Source: Hymenolepis diminuta
Lineage: Eukaryota; Platyhelminthes; Cestoda; Cyclophyllidea; Hymenolepididae
Direction: 5' to 3'
DNA: 64,000 nt
Assembly: GCA_900708905.1 (NCBI GenBank)
Contig: CAADRB010000007.1
Coordinates: forward strand, 3,939,667-4,003,666
The translations under genes were made by a program, and so were the position numbers. A model generated the notes under the pieces. The model was not told the DNA's origin. It saw only the letters and a program-made list of their open reading frames with translations, and searched no databases. Shown piece by piece: positions 26,985 through 41,000 of the stretch. Position 1 is the stretch's first letter. The number at the start of each line of letters is the position of its first letter.

Positions 26985-27410
26985 ATGTTATTATATGGTG
27001 GTGTCTATAATTGTTTGGATAAACCTTATCTGGATCTCCGCGTGGACTTGGATACCTCAGATAAGGAACTGTTGGTTTACTAGCCAATTTCAATTTACTA
27101 TGGATGTATTACAGGCCTAATATTAGCGTCATCGTTCCTTGTTTGGTGGAGCTAACAAAATTTGGAGTTCTGGAAGAGTTGAAGCAATTGGAGCGTGGTA
27201 AGAAAATATGCTCTAATGGTAGAGCGTCAAATTTCATGTTAAAAATGGTGATGTATACTGTATGGAGAAATTGAGCAAGTTAGGTCTATGAAGGCGGCTT
27301 TCTATTCTCTATGGAAAATTGACAACATGAAAACTTCCGTTGTTGTAGAACCTGTAACGACGAGCACCAAATTAAAGATAATGAGGGGGCATCCTTTTGG
27401 AGGTTGCTAA
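26985..27410 (+). CDS. Doubtful small three-exon gene or exon remnant
   Basis: I do not recognise this product. A chain of segments at 26985-27070, 27115-27197 and 27349-27410 stays in frame through a 44-nt and a 151-nt intron with GT/AG ends, giving ATG to TAA and 76 residues. The middle segment has the most protein-like composition (PNISVIVPCLVELTKFG, then a charged EELKQLERG helix) and good splice sites: an AG after a short run, and GTAAGA at the donor. The first donor (GTTGGT) is poor. The frame of the first segment is open back to 26934, so an upstream exon could exist instead of this ATG. It lies 0.4 kb downstream of the MIER stop on the same strand, so alternative 3' exons of that gene are another explanation, although the phases do not fit exon 9 of that model. 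Confidence 0.25.
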
Positions 27411-28241
27411 ATTACAAATCTGGTTGAAGGAAGGCATTCTTGTCACCTCCTTTTGATCACATCGTTTGGTGACCATCTCTGAACGTAAAGACTTGGACAA
27501 TGACCAAAATGCGAAGTGCTAGGTGTGTAATTAGAGATAAAATCAGAATGAGAGATTACTTTTCATTCTCTTTGTCAGATAAAGCCGCGCATAAGCTTAT
27601 CGTAGACTCATCTATAGAGTAAGCATGTGCTCTGAATTCAAGGCAAAAAATTCTTTAGATAAGTAGAAGTTGGCTTTAACGGACGTACTTAAGAAATCAA
27701 GGAAAGATGGATGCGATTTATTGATCAAATTGGTTCCCACATTATAGAATGGCCTCTGAGAATTATATAATACTCAATCACAATTTTATAAGGATTACCG
27801 ATATTAATCCAGATCTGCTCGACATGTAGCTCTGAGAATTGATAGTTGACGGATAAGATGCCCGACACTTCATTCATAACATATTAACTAAGGTATCCAG
27901 CTTAACATTAATTCCACTTATCCTTGTCAGTGGCGGTTCAGCATTGAGCATCACATGACTTAACCGTCCTGATTACTAAAAATATTAGGAAAGGAAAACA
28001 AATATCGCACGGGCATTATATTTTAATGGTTAAGGCCATTAACCCACCGTATGACGAATATAAAATATGTACCGATCATACATTCGTTTGATCTTCAATA
28101 AGTGGTCGAGATGTCACTAAAATTGGATGATACCGGTTAATAAAGTTAATCCAATTTTAAGAAAGTGTCCAACCGCATGACGAAACAAAGACATTTGACC
28201 ACACACTCTTCAAAGCAGTACTAACTAATATAAAAAGTAGC
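27411..28241. other. Intergenic region between convergent genes
   Basis: I see no open frame of interest and no repeat shared with the rest of the window. It separates the plus-strand MIER side from the minus-strand PDCL3 gene. Confidence 0.5.
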
Positions 28242-28247
28242 TTTATT
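28242..28247 (-). terminator. Poly(A) signal of the PDCL3 gene
   Basis: AATAAA on the minus strand, 88 nt beyond the PDCL3 stop codon. It is the first canonical hexamer downstream. Confidence 0.65.
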
Positions 28248-28334
28248 TTAATTCAAAATTAAATACGCCATTAGAGATACGTGTGAAAGAAGACAAAGGC
28301 GCAAATAACATAAAATGATCAGCAAATTGATTGA

Positions 28335-29256
28335 TTAGTCACTGTCGTCATCCGAGTCACTGTCGCGCTTACGATGACCAGCACCTCCGCTACGAATCCT
28401 AGTAACATTTACCAGTTTTTTTTCCCGAATGTCTTCGTCATTAGCATCATCTAGACCATCAACTGCATCGGGCAAACGAATAGCACCGACTTTAGCTAGT
28501 GATTGTTCCAAATCTATAAAGATAAGAGAAAGGAACTTCAAAATGCTATTAAGACTATAAATAAGACAAGTATCAAATTTAAACTAACCTTTAATAGAAC
28601 AAGGATGACCACCAAGAGCCTTGCTTCCAACATACTGGGTTTTCACATCTCCTTCATAATAAATAATAATTGTAGGCAAATTAGAATCAGGAAAATTTGG
28701 AACACAGAGAGCAGCCTCTCCACGAAGAAATTTGACGGCAGGATATCGAGCGGCAAGAACTCGTAAATGCTGATCAACAACGGCACATTTCTCATTTCCT
28801 TTTTGAGCTAAATGGACCACTACATAGACACCCTCTCCAGCGTTATTAACTGCTTGCGTCCAATCAGCCTTGTTGACCTCATCATAACTGCCGAACCTTG
28901 CTTTGAGAGCTGCCTGCTTCATTTCTTCAATTCGTTTCTGTCGGTAAAGCTCTAGGAACTTTATATCTTCCTCTATATCTTCACCACCCCGATCTTCTAG
29001 AGTCTCAATTTCATCATTCAATTCATCGTAAGTCATTCGTTGAACGACATCTCGCCCTAAATAAATTACATCGATTTTAATGGAAATATACTTTGTGTTT
29101 CTGGAGAAGGTGGAGGAGTATCTTCCTTAGGTTTTGGAAGAGCGGGCAGAATTCCCTTCTCACGAAGGATAGCGTTAAACTCTGTGTCTTCTGCGCTGCT
29201 GACATCCTAACATATAATTAAAACATATTAGTTAGACATACCACGTTAATATTCAT
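28335..29256 (-). CDS. PDCL3: Phosducin-like protein 3 (PDCL3/PhLP-type CCT cochaperone), 4 exons
   Basis: Exons, in transcript order: 29256-29242, 29206-29092, 29056-28589, 28513-28335. They give 258 residues (human PDCL3 has 239). The family has a thioredoxin-like fold and works with the cytosolic chaperonin CCT. Recognised blocks: DTEFNAILREKGILP near the N-terminus (family DTEWNDILRKKGILPPK); a charged helix with MTYDELNDEIE; then the thioredoxin-like part with AGEGVYVVVHLAQKG, VKFLRGEAALCVPNFPDSNL and PTIIIYYEGDVKTQYVG; and an acidic tail ending DSDSDDDSD. The first exon has only five codons (MNINV). I chose it because the 35-nt intron that follows has GT-AG ends and restores the frame directly before the conserved block. 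The second intron is also 35 nt and the third is 75 nt. PDCL2 is the alternative paralogue. The gene is convergent with MIER. Confidence 0.95.
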
Positions 29257-32200
29257 TACGGGCTAAACACAAACCCTCAATCAAGTCTGTTCGTAATACG
29301 AGCGGCTACGATAAATAACACAACAAGCATTTAGTATGATTTTTCCGTTTTGGTGCTTCCCCAAAGTATTCATGTAAATCTAATGTGTCAAATATTTTTG
29401 CATTTAGATTCAAACTTAAAAGGTCTCCTATATTTTCTCCTAAAAGTTGATTATTGTTTTTTGTGGATTCCGGTACCGCATTTGCTTTAATAAGATAACG
29501 AGAAGTTTTAAGGTTTTTATGACATATAATTAATCAAATGCTTGAAATAATATTAGCTGCATTCCTTGCTCTGTGAAATGAAAATTTTTATATTTGTTAT
29601 TACCGATGAATTTTACATTTGTGAATGTAAAGTTATCACCTTGCTTAACCTTCAGTAATAATGCCGATGCTTCAATGAAGGAAATATTCTTAATATTTGA
29701 CGAATCAGGTTACTTAAAATAAGTGAAGCTGAAGCTCTTTCTTTTTGTAAATATTGTGAAAATGCTAAAATATTCCCTCTACTAAGTGGTTTTCAGCGGC
29801 AAAAATGTCTGTGGTCTGGTCTTGAAAATCTGATATCACTTCCTGTCTACAAGTGACATGTAGGCAGGAAGATTGGAAATAGTTTTTCGCATTTACATTC
29901 GACTAAATTCTTTATTCTTTACAATGTTTATTTAATCGGTTTGTCAGCACATTGTGCGTGAAAATAGCGTAAAATTATAGTGGTGACAACAAGTTACTTA
30001 TTTGGTCATAGTACAAGTTGGTTAATAATAATGTTCACAAGTGACTGACAAGTAAATCCGAATATATGCGTTAATTATGAGCAGGCACTTCGTATTATTC
30101 TGACTTTGAAGTCATTAAAATTTGGTGGATTTGAGGCGGGTTTGATTTATCAAAGGGAGGAGAGAATTATTGACACAATTATATGAAAAGTAAACCCAAT
30201 GATAATAACAACCTCTAGTCGGGTAGTGTAATGAAGCTAATCTGATTAATTTGTCAAAAAGCATTCCCTTTTTCCATCATGATACAAATTCCGTTATCTA
30301 TAAGTAAGCACATCCAATATCAATCTAAACATCCTAGTCTTGTTTGACTATTATTACGCTGGCATTCGTCTGGTGAAATTTGTGAATTAGGAGGTCTCAA
30401 AAAATACTCATTGTTTTTTCCCGTATTTTAATGTCAACATTACGCAGTATTTGAATATCATCTCAATATCTAACTGGGAAAATTGCCCAGTTAAATAAGT
30501 CTGAATAAATTAGAAATGGTTCTACTTTATCCCCAGCGAAAATATATCTCGGTAACAAAGTTTCAAATTTCGGTAGTGATAACGCAGTAGATTGTAAAAA
30601 TGGATTAAACTTAATCTTCGCCGAACGTATCTTTTTGACTTTGTAAGAGCAAATATTGATTGAAAAATTAGAAAAGGGCAAGAAGTTTAAACACATAACC
30701 TTGTTTAGGCCGGAATTCCTGAAAATCAGCTTAAATACTATAATTATATCAAACGTTAAGTGTAAGAGATTATTGTAATTTATTCTTCTCTTTCAAAGGT
30801 GGACTGCGACCAACAATATAAAAAACGCTAGACTCTTCTTAATAAAAATACTCTTTCTGAAGTTGGGCAAAGTAATTCTGTTTTATGTACTTGAAAAAAG
30901 ATCTTCACTTGGTTGCTTACATAAAATTAATGATAAAAATCTATAATGCTTGGGAAGGTAAGTAAGATGGTGAATTTTGCTAAATGATAGGTAAAAGGCG
31001 ACGTTATTAAATAAGGTAGAATTTTGAAAGGATAAATTTCCCAGATTTTCAGCAGAATTCCGTCACTCATCAAAGGTTCTCATAAAATCTATTAGGAAGA
31101 TATTTGTTTAAATAATCATAATAAAATTGCCAATTCCGTTAAAATTTAAAGTAGAATACAGAAAAGGCTTTTTTAAAAGAGAGTGAATAACAAAATTTTT
31201 CTGGAACTAGTCGTTGAAAATTTACGCTCTGTTTCCGCAGGCCGATTGGCCTAGACATTTTACTGATCCTGGAATAAAAAATTGTAAGCGGGGCAAAAGT
31301 CCTACCTTAAATTCCATTTACGTCTTTTCACTTATGTATGCTCTAACAAATAGTTCGTTAATGACATTAGTTATTTCAACAATATCCACCTTGTTGAGTG
31401 CAGGCACCCTTGCTGCAAATATTAAACACCTTAGCGCATTTTAATATATTTTATTCAGGAGTCATCTCTAATAGCCCTTGATTGATATTGAAAATTTGCA
31501 GGACACTAAAGAAGAAGGATGTTTATAATAATAGTAAAATTGAGCAGAGTAGATGAATAAAAGAATTACTTTGGGTATCAGTTCACAAAGATAAAACCGA
31601 TAAAATTTATATTAGTGTGTTCTCCCTCCAAAAAATCAGAATTATTAAATATGTATTTCATGAATATATTTTAACCCACTGTCGTCATAGTTTAGTTATC
31701 TTTACTATTAACGATAATACCACCAAATAGTCCAGATTTCTCTATCTTATAAATCATGTATGCAATAAACACCACGGCTCTGGTGTTACGTCCTACGCTG
31801 CGAACTAATTGAAAAAATATTAACACTCCAGAAACGGTCATAATTCATTTTCACGTGATGAAATGACAATAAGTTAGCCTTGTTTATATTCTGTAAATAA
31901 TCAGGTGAATAAAATCATCACTCCTACGGTAGTTCTGTGAATCTTCAATAAATCAGCCGGCAAAAGTCCAAATTGTGCAGATGAGCACGCAAAGTTTTCA
32001 CGTACAGCCCTCGAATTAGTAATTACACATTCGATACCTTAAGTTAAAAGCTGAAAGTATCGTCTTATTTTAGTTTATGCATAGCTTTATTTTTGTTCTC
32101 TAATCTAATTTTCTTCCTTCGTACTGGAAAAACTATCTGGGATTACACCTAGCCAATCCGGTCGATCAATACAGTCGAACTTTCCCAACTTCCATTTGTT

Positions 32201-35200
32201 GATAACCCTATACACAAGCGCAACAAACACATCGATAGCGCGCTCGCACACACAGTCTCCCACCCCTCCGAGCTCTCAATCTTGAAAGCTCCTCAGTCAG
32301 CGATCCCTCTGTTCTTTAGCCTGTTGTGGTATTAAAGACAGGTAGAAAATATAGGATTCCGCCTGAAGAATAGAAAAGAGAAAAACCTCCTTCTAAAATC
32401 TTAAAAAATAGAGGTGTCTCAAATTAGCATATACCCTTTCTTATTCAATTCGTTAAATTCCAGGCGCACGCAAGTCCGTAAAATTCACAGTATGCAAATT
32501 AGTCGCTTCAAAAGTGAAATACTGTTTATGTTCAAAGAGAAAAGTTCTAGCAGCACTTGACTTGGTTAGAGTGACGATATTGTGAATCCACTCATCTTAT
32601 AAACCCAAATCCTATTACCCCACTCGTTGATTACAACTAACAGTTTACCATGCACATCACTGGATGTACAATGATAGGCATTGATCTCTTGAACTCTGTC
32701 CTAACAAATACACAATCCAGTAAATAGAAGAAAAGCGGAGAGTTAACATGATAAAATGACGGCTAAAATTATAACAATGGGCAAAAAATGCAAATAAATG
32801 ATGCATAATAATAATTTATTGTATTAAAATGAAAGAGTGGCTTAGGAGTTTGGTGAATGGGGTCTGAGAGGAATATCTTCCTCCTAACTTCTACCGGTCT
32901 TTGCTGCGAATCAAATAGGAATCAGACATACTAGAAGATTTAGTAAGAGAGCTTCAAAGCTTCAAAGTGCTCATTTGGATTATATACCTCAATTTATGAG
33001 GAAGTGAAATTTAGATAAGCGTAGGCCTCAGGGAATCAGATAAATAACCTAAATAATGAAAAAAGATAACCGGGATCCGACGTCAGTAACAACACGAGGT
33101 CCTAAAAGTATTCGCGAGTCCAATTTTACAAGTATTCATAGGAATGCATAAGATGTTTGAATTCCAGTAAAACAGTTCCAGCCAGTTCCAGTAGATGTAT
33201 GGATCCAATGGGATATTAAATGAGAATAATAGACATAGAAATAATGTTAATTAGCTTTTACCAGCCAGAAACTCAAACGTAATTTATTGACGCTTTATTA
33301 CTACGCGATTGGCTTTATAGGATATAAACACGTCTAAGTAAAAACTACCGATCCGTGAAAAAGGGATTTCACTAGGATGTCCTCATGAAAGTATCAGAAC
33401 TGATACTCACACCTTACAACTTGACAAAAACACAATCCATCATCGTTTCAAATGCGAGGACACATCCTTTTCATAACTCATAATTGCCATTACTATTTAA
33501 CTTCACAAGCACGTCCGGATTACATGGACAATATATTTTAAGAGATATTAAATTTAACTAAAACCCTTTAAATTTATGTTAGTTCTTTCATTCTATCAGT
33601 TTCTTCGTTAATAAAAGGCAAAGTGTGCTGGTTGCAAACTGCAGCTTATGCCAACTAGTAGCTCCATAGATCCAAAGATGGTACGGCACCACTGCGCAAT
33701 TTTTGGAAAAGATTAAAGTTGGGTGTATACCTTCCTTACTATTAGACAAAATTAGCTACTTTGTGAAATGCAGGGTTGCGAAATTGCAGACAAATACAGA
33801 CCTTCGAATTTTGAGAAACTATATCCGCAACTTTCTTAAAGGCGCTTTTATAGCTGAAATTTAATCAAACGGGCTGCTCCCAAATTCCAAAACTTTGAAC
33901 ATTTTATGAACAAAGTAGCACAAATCGGAACTTGCATCATGCAAAAATCGTTGGTTTCAGTACGAAAATACCTTAACTTATTAATCCACTTCTCATTCTT
34001 TGGTAAATATGACATTGAAAGATATACATCCCTTGACTAGATCAAATCACTGCTACAGCCTTTAATTTTATGAACGTAATAATGTCCGTCCACATTCAAA
34101 TAAGGTCCTCAAAAACACATAATTCGTTTCTTCGTGTAGTCAGATGAAGCACAAATGAAACCAAAAATCTCACCGGAAAAGCAACTAAAGAATAGGCAGC
34201 ATAGTTTCATATCTAAGGCGCTAAATAATCAAAGGATTATAGCTGGATTTAAGTTGATTGTCTAAACTAACATTATTTAATACGTAAATCAGTAATGAGT
34301 GGTCTACTTGAACAATAAGCAAATGGACTCAAAAGACCTATGGAATATGAGAAACAGGAAAAGATATCACATGCTTTGTTCTTCGTATCTGCGGCTGGCT
34401 CAGTTGTAACGTTTAGACCCTGTTTGCCCCATATAGGATTCGAGGTCCTTCAACTGAGCATCATTACCAAGCGGATTGTGGCTCCTTCGGGGTGCATGGT
34501 TTGTGTATTTCCGGTCGATCATCTCTGCTTCTAATTTATTATTTTATTACTCTTAATCTCTATTATTTTCAAACATAATAAAATACAGTCACCATATATC
34601 ATCTCGGGTTTAGTTTCGAGCTAAAGGGATTACTGATTTAGCAAAAAGTTGAAGTCGACCAGCTCAAGTTACAACATATTACTACACACGATTTCACACG
34701 CTCCTGATTGTCCTCGCTCAATATTGGCACCACTCCTTCCCCCCTTCTACCCTTTTCCCCTCTCGTTTATTTCCACTTATCCAATACACGCCTGTCTAGC
34801 TCTACTCTTGGTCTTCTGTCTGCTGGGCAAAGGAAGATTATTAGTTCTACAGGACAATATCTAGCTTAATTCGGTCTGGCTCTTAATGTAGCTCTACCAG
34901 GATTGGCGATGCTTTAAATACATTGTGATCACCTCAGAGATTATAAAGAATGGTTTACAAATTCGTTATTGCAGAAAAATTTTTGTAGAATTCATAATTC
35001 TGTTTTATAGATGGAAATGTTAAGCTTACGAATAACTGACTTTAGTTTAATTCTCACCGTAAATTTTATATTTCCCATTAATCATCAGAAGTGCTTCATA
35101 AATTTGTATGTAATTATGAGTGTTGTTCATGTATACACACAAAACACAAGGCCACCCAAATGTAACACTTATCCTCCCTTATTCTCTGAATATTTTCAAA

Positions 35201-38064
35201 AATTATGATTATGGCGATAACATTTTAGACTAGAAAAGAACGATAAATTACAAGTACCCTCCCAAAATCTAGAAAAACAAAAGTCAGCTGATAAGTCGAA
35301 CTAAAATATTTAAGGAGCAACAATAAAACATACTCAGCAATTCGTGTTATGCATTCTTAACTCCTATTTGTAAATGAGCTGTGGCCTTGAAATCCACAAT
35401 CTGCTTAAGCAAATAAATACATGATATTTTTATTTGTATTGGAAAAAGGATGTAATATCAAAAAATGACTAAATTTCAAGAATGGGATTGCAGAAGAGAA
35501 TATTATTACTGCATGTAGCGATGAGAAAAAATAGTAAGTTTAAGCAATGGGAAATATCTGAATAAGGTGAGAGCAAACATGTCCATTAAAACAAAAAACT
35601 GGAACGAGTCAAGAAGAAGTGGGTGATTGATCAGGACATCAAAATTCTTCGTTTGAAATCTGGAAAAGTCTGCTCTCGTAAAAATATAGCTTACTCTGTA
35701 TTAGCCTAATTTTCAAATTAGACTCTCAGGTTCAGAAGTGGTATTATGTCCGAGACATTCAGGGCTAGTTGACAGATTTCATGGTTGGTCACGTCGCCTC
35801 GATTCATGTGCTGTCTTCTAATAGTCATGGACAGGTAAATAAGTCCAGGAATAAATTTTATAACAGATCACAATTTAAGTTTATCTTCAATAAATCATAA
35901 TATTACGTTTCACAAAATGCGCACATAGTGACCTTGAGTAACCACAGTCACACAACTATGAATAGCGTATGAAGGTGAATGAGTAGATGATGAGCACTTG
36001 AACTGATTGCGCTTTAGAAAATAATCTCAAGCCTATGATAGGCAGAATAACCGAATCAAAGATAGAATTCACCAGAATATTCAATTTTATTTAAATTATA
36101 ATTTCACTCGGTGATTTCTGGTTTTGTGTCTGTACCTTAGCCTTGTCTCCTATTACGCTTAAATCTGGCCCCGGCAGTTGTAAATTGACAAAATATTCTA
36201 AGATGTGATCTAATCAAGAAGTATTCCCCACCGGTTATTCCAGTCACTAAATGGATTCCGATCACATGACCTCAGACGACACATTGATCGCCACGCTACC
36301 ACCAAAGATAATTCGAATCAAGATGATTAGGTTTTATGCATTATTTGAGGAATGAACTTGTTTCCATATCATGTTTAACAATGTGTAATTTGCATTTGCT
36401 AAGCATCCACAGCAATCACTCATAATTTTCAAGACATCATTCAGATCTAACGTGATGCTGTTAACTTACTCAGTGGAGGCGGAGATTTATTAGGCGTTAG
36501 TGACGTTTGTTAATACCAACCTGAGAGGTACACTGTCCCAATAAACCAATTTTACAGTGAGTGGCGTTTATCCAGTACTTTTGAAGACTCATTATGGTCC
36601 TTCGACCGTCAAAATTTATGGATCCAATCTTTCTTATGCAAGCAACTGATACTATGATAAACGACTGAGGTTATGTGGATGTGTAAATTCTTGATAACTT
36701 TTCATTTACAGTTACCAACATAGCTAGTTATAGAAGTTTTTCCCAATGAGAGTTTTACGCTCACTTGAATTTCAGTAGTTTGATATGATCCCCAAATGTG
36801 AACCTGGAGTGACCTGATTTAGGGTGAAGGACACACATGGCAGCTTCAAGATAAGTTGGGCGCCCGATCAGTGTTCTATTCCAGCCTTGTCCTCAAATTT
36901 AACTAATTGTTTTCTGCTCTCTTTCAATTCTTTTCAAGAGCCTTCCTATTACTTATACTATTCCTTTGACTATATGTCATTTCTATTAACGTAAGCACTA
37001 TAGTTGATATCTGCAAAGCCTATAAACTTCTTCCGTCGTCTCTTTCCCTAAATAACAGACTTCTACCGATAAACCAAATTGCCACAGCCATCTTCCCTCT
37101 CCTTCCCGTCGTTGTAGTGAAAATTGATAGAAATAGGAATGTAAGTGCTTGCCGAATAGTTAGAAGTCGAAATCAGACAACTGGTTGCTAGCCTCTTCTA
37201 CATGTATTTGTATACCCAACTGTTTATTATTCAATGCAAATGCTCTGTTTTCGTATAGATTTTCTTACCGATCGATATTATGTCCTGAGCCTCTTATGAA
37301 GGTAACAATTGCTAGGCCGAGACAAGTCTTAATTCGAGAGAGATGACTTTAATTATGACAAAGCACACAGGAGTACGAGTTCTGTTTATCTGGACGTGGG
37401 GGAAATGGCTAAAGTGTGATCGATAGGTAAATAGTGTTAGTGCGGGGAAGGGAGTCAGTTATTAGGGTCCTGGGAATAGAGGGGAAGCGGGGGGAACACA
37501 TTTGAGTAGAGTAGAGTATATGAAGACCCGAGTGACGTATGTGGATTGGAGGTCACCTCAATACACCACAGTGGTGATTCCCTCGCTTACGTACATTCAT
37601 ACGGATGGGGTCACATATACTTAATAGCGTGTTAATCTCTTCTTCAATATATTAGTGTGTAATTCAACTCTTCGATGTTCTATTCCATTTAATTTCTCTG
37701 TACTGTGTTATTTAGTTACTGTTAATGTTAGAGTAGTTTTAAATACTGCAATGGGTCTTTGGGGTAGTTCAAAATGAAAAAAAATTCATTACAGTTAGAA
37801 TGAATTACCATGCCATAAAGGAACACACACCTCAGTAACTTATTCATATTTCAAAAATGAGCTGCAAACCTTACAAAACGAAGACACAGGTGAAGTACAA
37901 GCATGTGATAAATGACCGTCTTGAGTTAGGACGCAGGAAGGGGGAGAACAGGGAGATGAAAGACAGTTCCTCCTTTGAAAGCGGTGAATAAGCGAATATC
38001 ATCATCACCATCATTACAATTAAAGTTTTTTTTCATTAATTATACCGCATACAAGATAAATGTA
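29257..38064. other. Intergenic region without a recognisable gene
   Basis: Both strands are closed by frequent stops. The longest open frames (about 60-77 codons) have no recognisable domain and no splice partners. A repeat R3 copy is at about 36795-37000. A tRNA-like patch near 36240-36310 (minus strand) resembles the SINE family but is too diverged to call. Confidence 0.55.
36795..37000 (+). repeat. Dispersed repeat R3, copy
   Basis: The start, CTGATTTAGGGTGAAGGA then GGCAG and GGGCGCCC, parallels 43852-43900 (CCGATTTAGGTTGAAGGA, GCGCAG, TAGGCGTCC). It continues with CCTTGTCCTCAAATTTAACT, which corresponds to ACCTTACCCTTAAATTTGTT at about 43983. It is non-coding, and its element type is unknown. 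Confidence 0.45.
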
Positions 38065-41000
38065 TTAATAATTGCCTGCAAAATGCGCTGGTTGTTGGCT
38101 ACCACTGCTGGTGTTACTTTGGTGCAGAAGAGGGGTCCGCGGACCTGGAAAGTGTTCTACGTCGCCACTGCTACCATCATCGTTGCTACTTGTTCTAGGG
38201 AGTATGATTCGATTACCTTCCACCATATCCTCTCTTTGAGGTAACGTAGTTGATTCCGTAGAGTTTGAAGATACACCATCTGTAGAAATAGAAAATTGAA
38301 TAATTAAAATTTAACTGATACCATATTAAATGAAATCATAAAGCTATGGATACCAATTCCACATAATTAGGGCAAATTCATTCAGTAGAACAATATGAAG
38401 ATGACTAAAAAGCCAAACCACTTTATTTAACAAAAATTATAAGATTGAGTATATCCGTTTACTCATGAATCGTTGTCAAATCATAAGTGTCCACATAATG
38501 AAGATTGGCTGCTGGGGATTAGTGTTTGTAAGTGCGTTTCCAGGCGAGTACTCATTCTCCATTTCAGAACGTACCATTGAAAAGGATGAGGTCTCTGAAC
38601 AATCGGAGTTTAAGTCTGTTGGCCAATGTCTTTAATTATAGAAAACCAGGTGATAAAATGCTTCATTCCTGATCACCCACATCATAAGCCTTTTTTCTTT
38701 AAACGTCATTGAGCTTAATATCGAGATTAGGAGCAACAGACGATAAGGACGGGTTAACTCCATTTAGAGCTATCCCGTCCTCTCACCTTTACATTGCACA
38801 GTGACCATCAAGTTGTACATCAAGGATAATCAGGTATTTTGCGTTATTCTTCTATCTTCCTTTTAGAAAAAACGTATTGGACCCAAGATACTTTCCAGAA
38901 TTTACAAGATTACGAATATTTCTATTCTAAAGTAGAGCACATATTTGGGGAAAGAAATATATGCAAATAAGTCAAATCCGATATTCGCGTGTCACGAAGT
39001 GTACGTTTCTAGTCTAACTAATACAAGAAGGACTAGATTAAGCTGAGATTACTTCCTCGGCACAGTAAACATCGACTCAAATATAATCATCTTTCCTAAA
39101 GATCACTGCTGCACAGAAGTTGGATTTGAGATCTCAAGGTTTAGTTAAAACAGGCCCAAAAAGGAACACTTATAAGAACTTTAGAAACCGAAGTTGAAAA
39201 AAGGCGTACTTATACAAATACAATCACAACTGAAATTCAAGCTGAAAGTATGCACAAACAAATGTAAATACAATCTCCCAAACCACCTGACTCCGAAAAC
39301 ATACTACTTGTACTAACACGCACAGCACCAAACAATTCAAATCCACATCCCGAGAGCGCTCTAAGAACAACAAATTCATCAATACAAAATAAACTTTGCG
39401 TAGTCAAGGAATTAGTGCATTAAATAGAATAAGCGATTTATGAAAATAAATAGATTTTAAGTAAAATAACAATAATGACCGTTTCAAATAAGAGGTTATA
39501 TTAAAAGAGGTGTCAGTGTCATAGCAAACGGCCCATACGTCTATAAAGCCGGAGGTTACCAGACTGATTCTCCTTAGGGATTGAATGCTGATCAGAGGGC
39601 TATGAAAACACGAATTTTTCATGAGAGAAAATAAGAAGGTACTTTTGTAATTGTTGTAAGAAAGAATGTTGTAATTCGGAAAAACTTTTAACACTGAGGA
39701 TGCAAGAACGTGAACGTTAAGGAACGCACCAAGTATAGAACTAGAGTTGAATAAAAATTACACAGAGAAATCGAGCCATTGAAGGAACCCACATTACAGG
39801 TGTAGTCAACGGGCTGACAAAAACATGAGATAGCAATTACTGGGAAATCGGAAGTGAATAACAAGGGAAAATGAACAACCAACTAGGTTCAGTAGCTAAC
39901 GAAAGAGAGTGCCTAGTGTATGAATTAAAAGGGAACATTAAAAGGAAGCCGCAAGGCAAGTCGAATCGCAAGTCAAAATGCTAATTTTCTCTCGAGTGAT
40001 GAGTGACACAGAGCGCAACAGCAAAGCGGCAACGTACATCACATGCGATGATCACCGACTCCGTAAACTATATGCGAAGCCTCAATCTATATAAAAGACA
40101 AGTAAGTTACAACATCAAATGGGGTACTTAAAGGAAAGGGGACTTGTAAATATGAATATAACAAACGCAAAATTGTGTTTGACGTCGTTTATAATTATAA
40201 TCTTAAGTCAAATGCGAGGCAAGAGAACGACACCAAATATTCCATTTTAAGAATAAGAAAAAGCTGCACTTTAATAATGGATACTACTGCCTAATATTTC
40301 AAATTATGGAGTTTCAGATTAGCACTTCCTCCTATCAGGAAAATGCCTAAAAGTAAAATAAATATGAACCTATATTTTAGTTCATGAATACCAATCTCCC
40401 GTGTTAGTTTTACTCCAATAATCAACCGAATTTAAAGCTCCCCAATATCATAAACCAAGACCTTACCTTAACAGCCAAAAAGACGAGAGCACTTCAGATT
40501 TGATTTCACTCCTTCCATCAATATATACAGAGTGCGTAAGGCATCTGAAGACACCTTACGCACTTTTAAAAAACAGAAAGTGAAACTGCTAATGGTTGAA
40601 ACTTACAACTTCATGCCACAAAACAAGTAAACAATATTAACCTAGGGTTCGACTTCTGTCACCCACTCAATTCGAGTCTGAAAGTGACTGACCACAAGCT
40701 CTGATCAGATCAGGTGGTGTTTATTGATGTCCTCCACTCCTCGGCCTAGAGCCGTCGCCTCCATGAGAGAGGAGAACTTGGTGTCATGAGGATGCTTAGT
40801 AACTTCCTTTCAACCACTTCCCGCCCTGCCCCATCCCACCCCACACCTATTAATGCAAAGGATTAAGGTCTGGTGAGTAGTTAGGAAGCGGCCACAAGTT
40901 TGGTGTGGTGTGACATGGTGATAAACATTCTCGGCTATCCGTCCAGTTCCGGGTTTTGAGAACTTTATGACATGGAACCGAATCTTGTTGAAAGACATAG

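Noticed and set aside
34340..34534. Possible tRNA or gene near 34.4 kb
   Set aside because: A CCTCGAATCC-like word suggested a tRNA T-arm on the minus strand, but no acceptor stem or anticodon arm could be drawn, and the plus frame has no domain.
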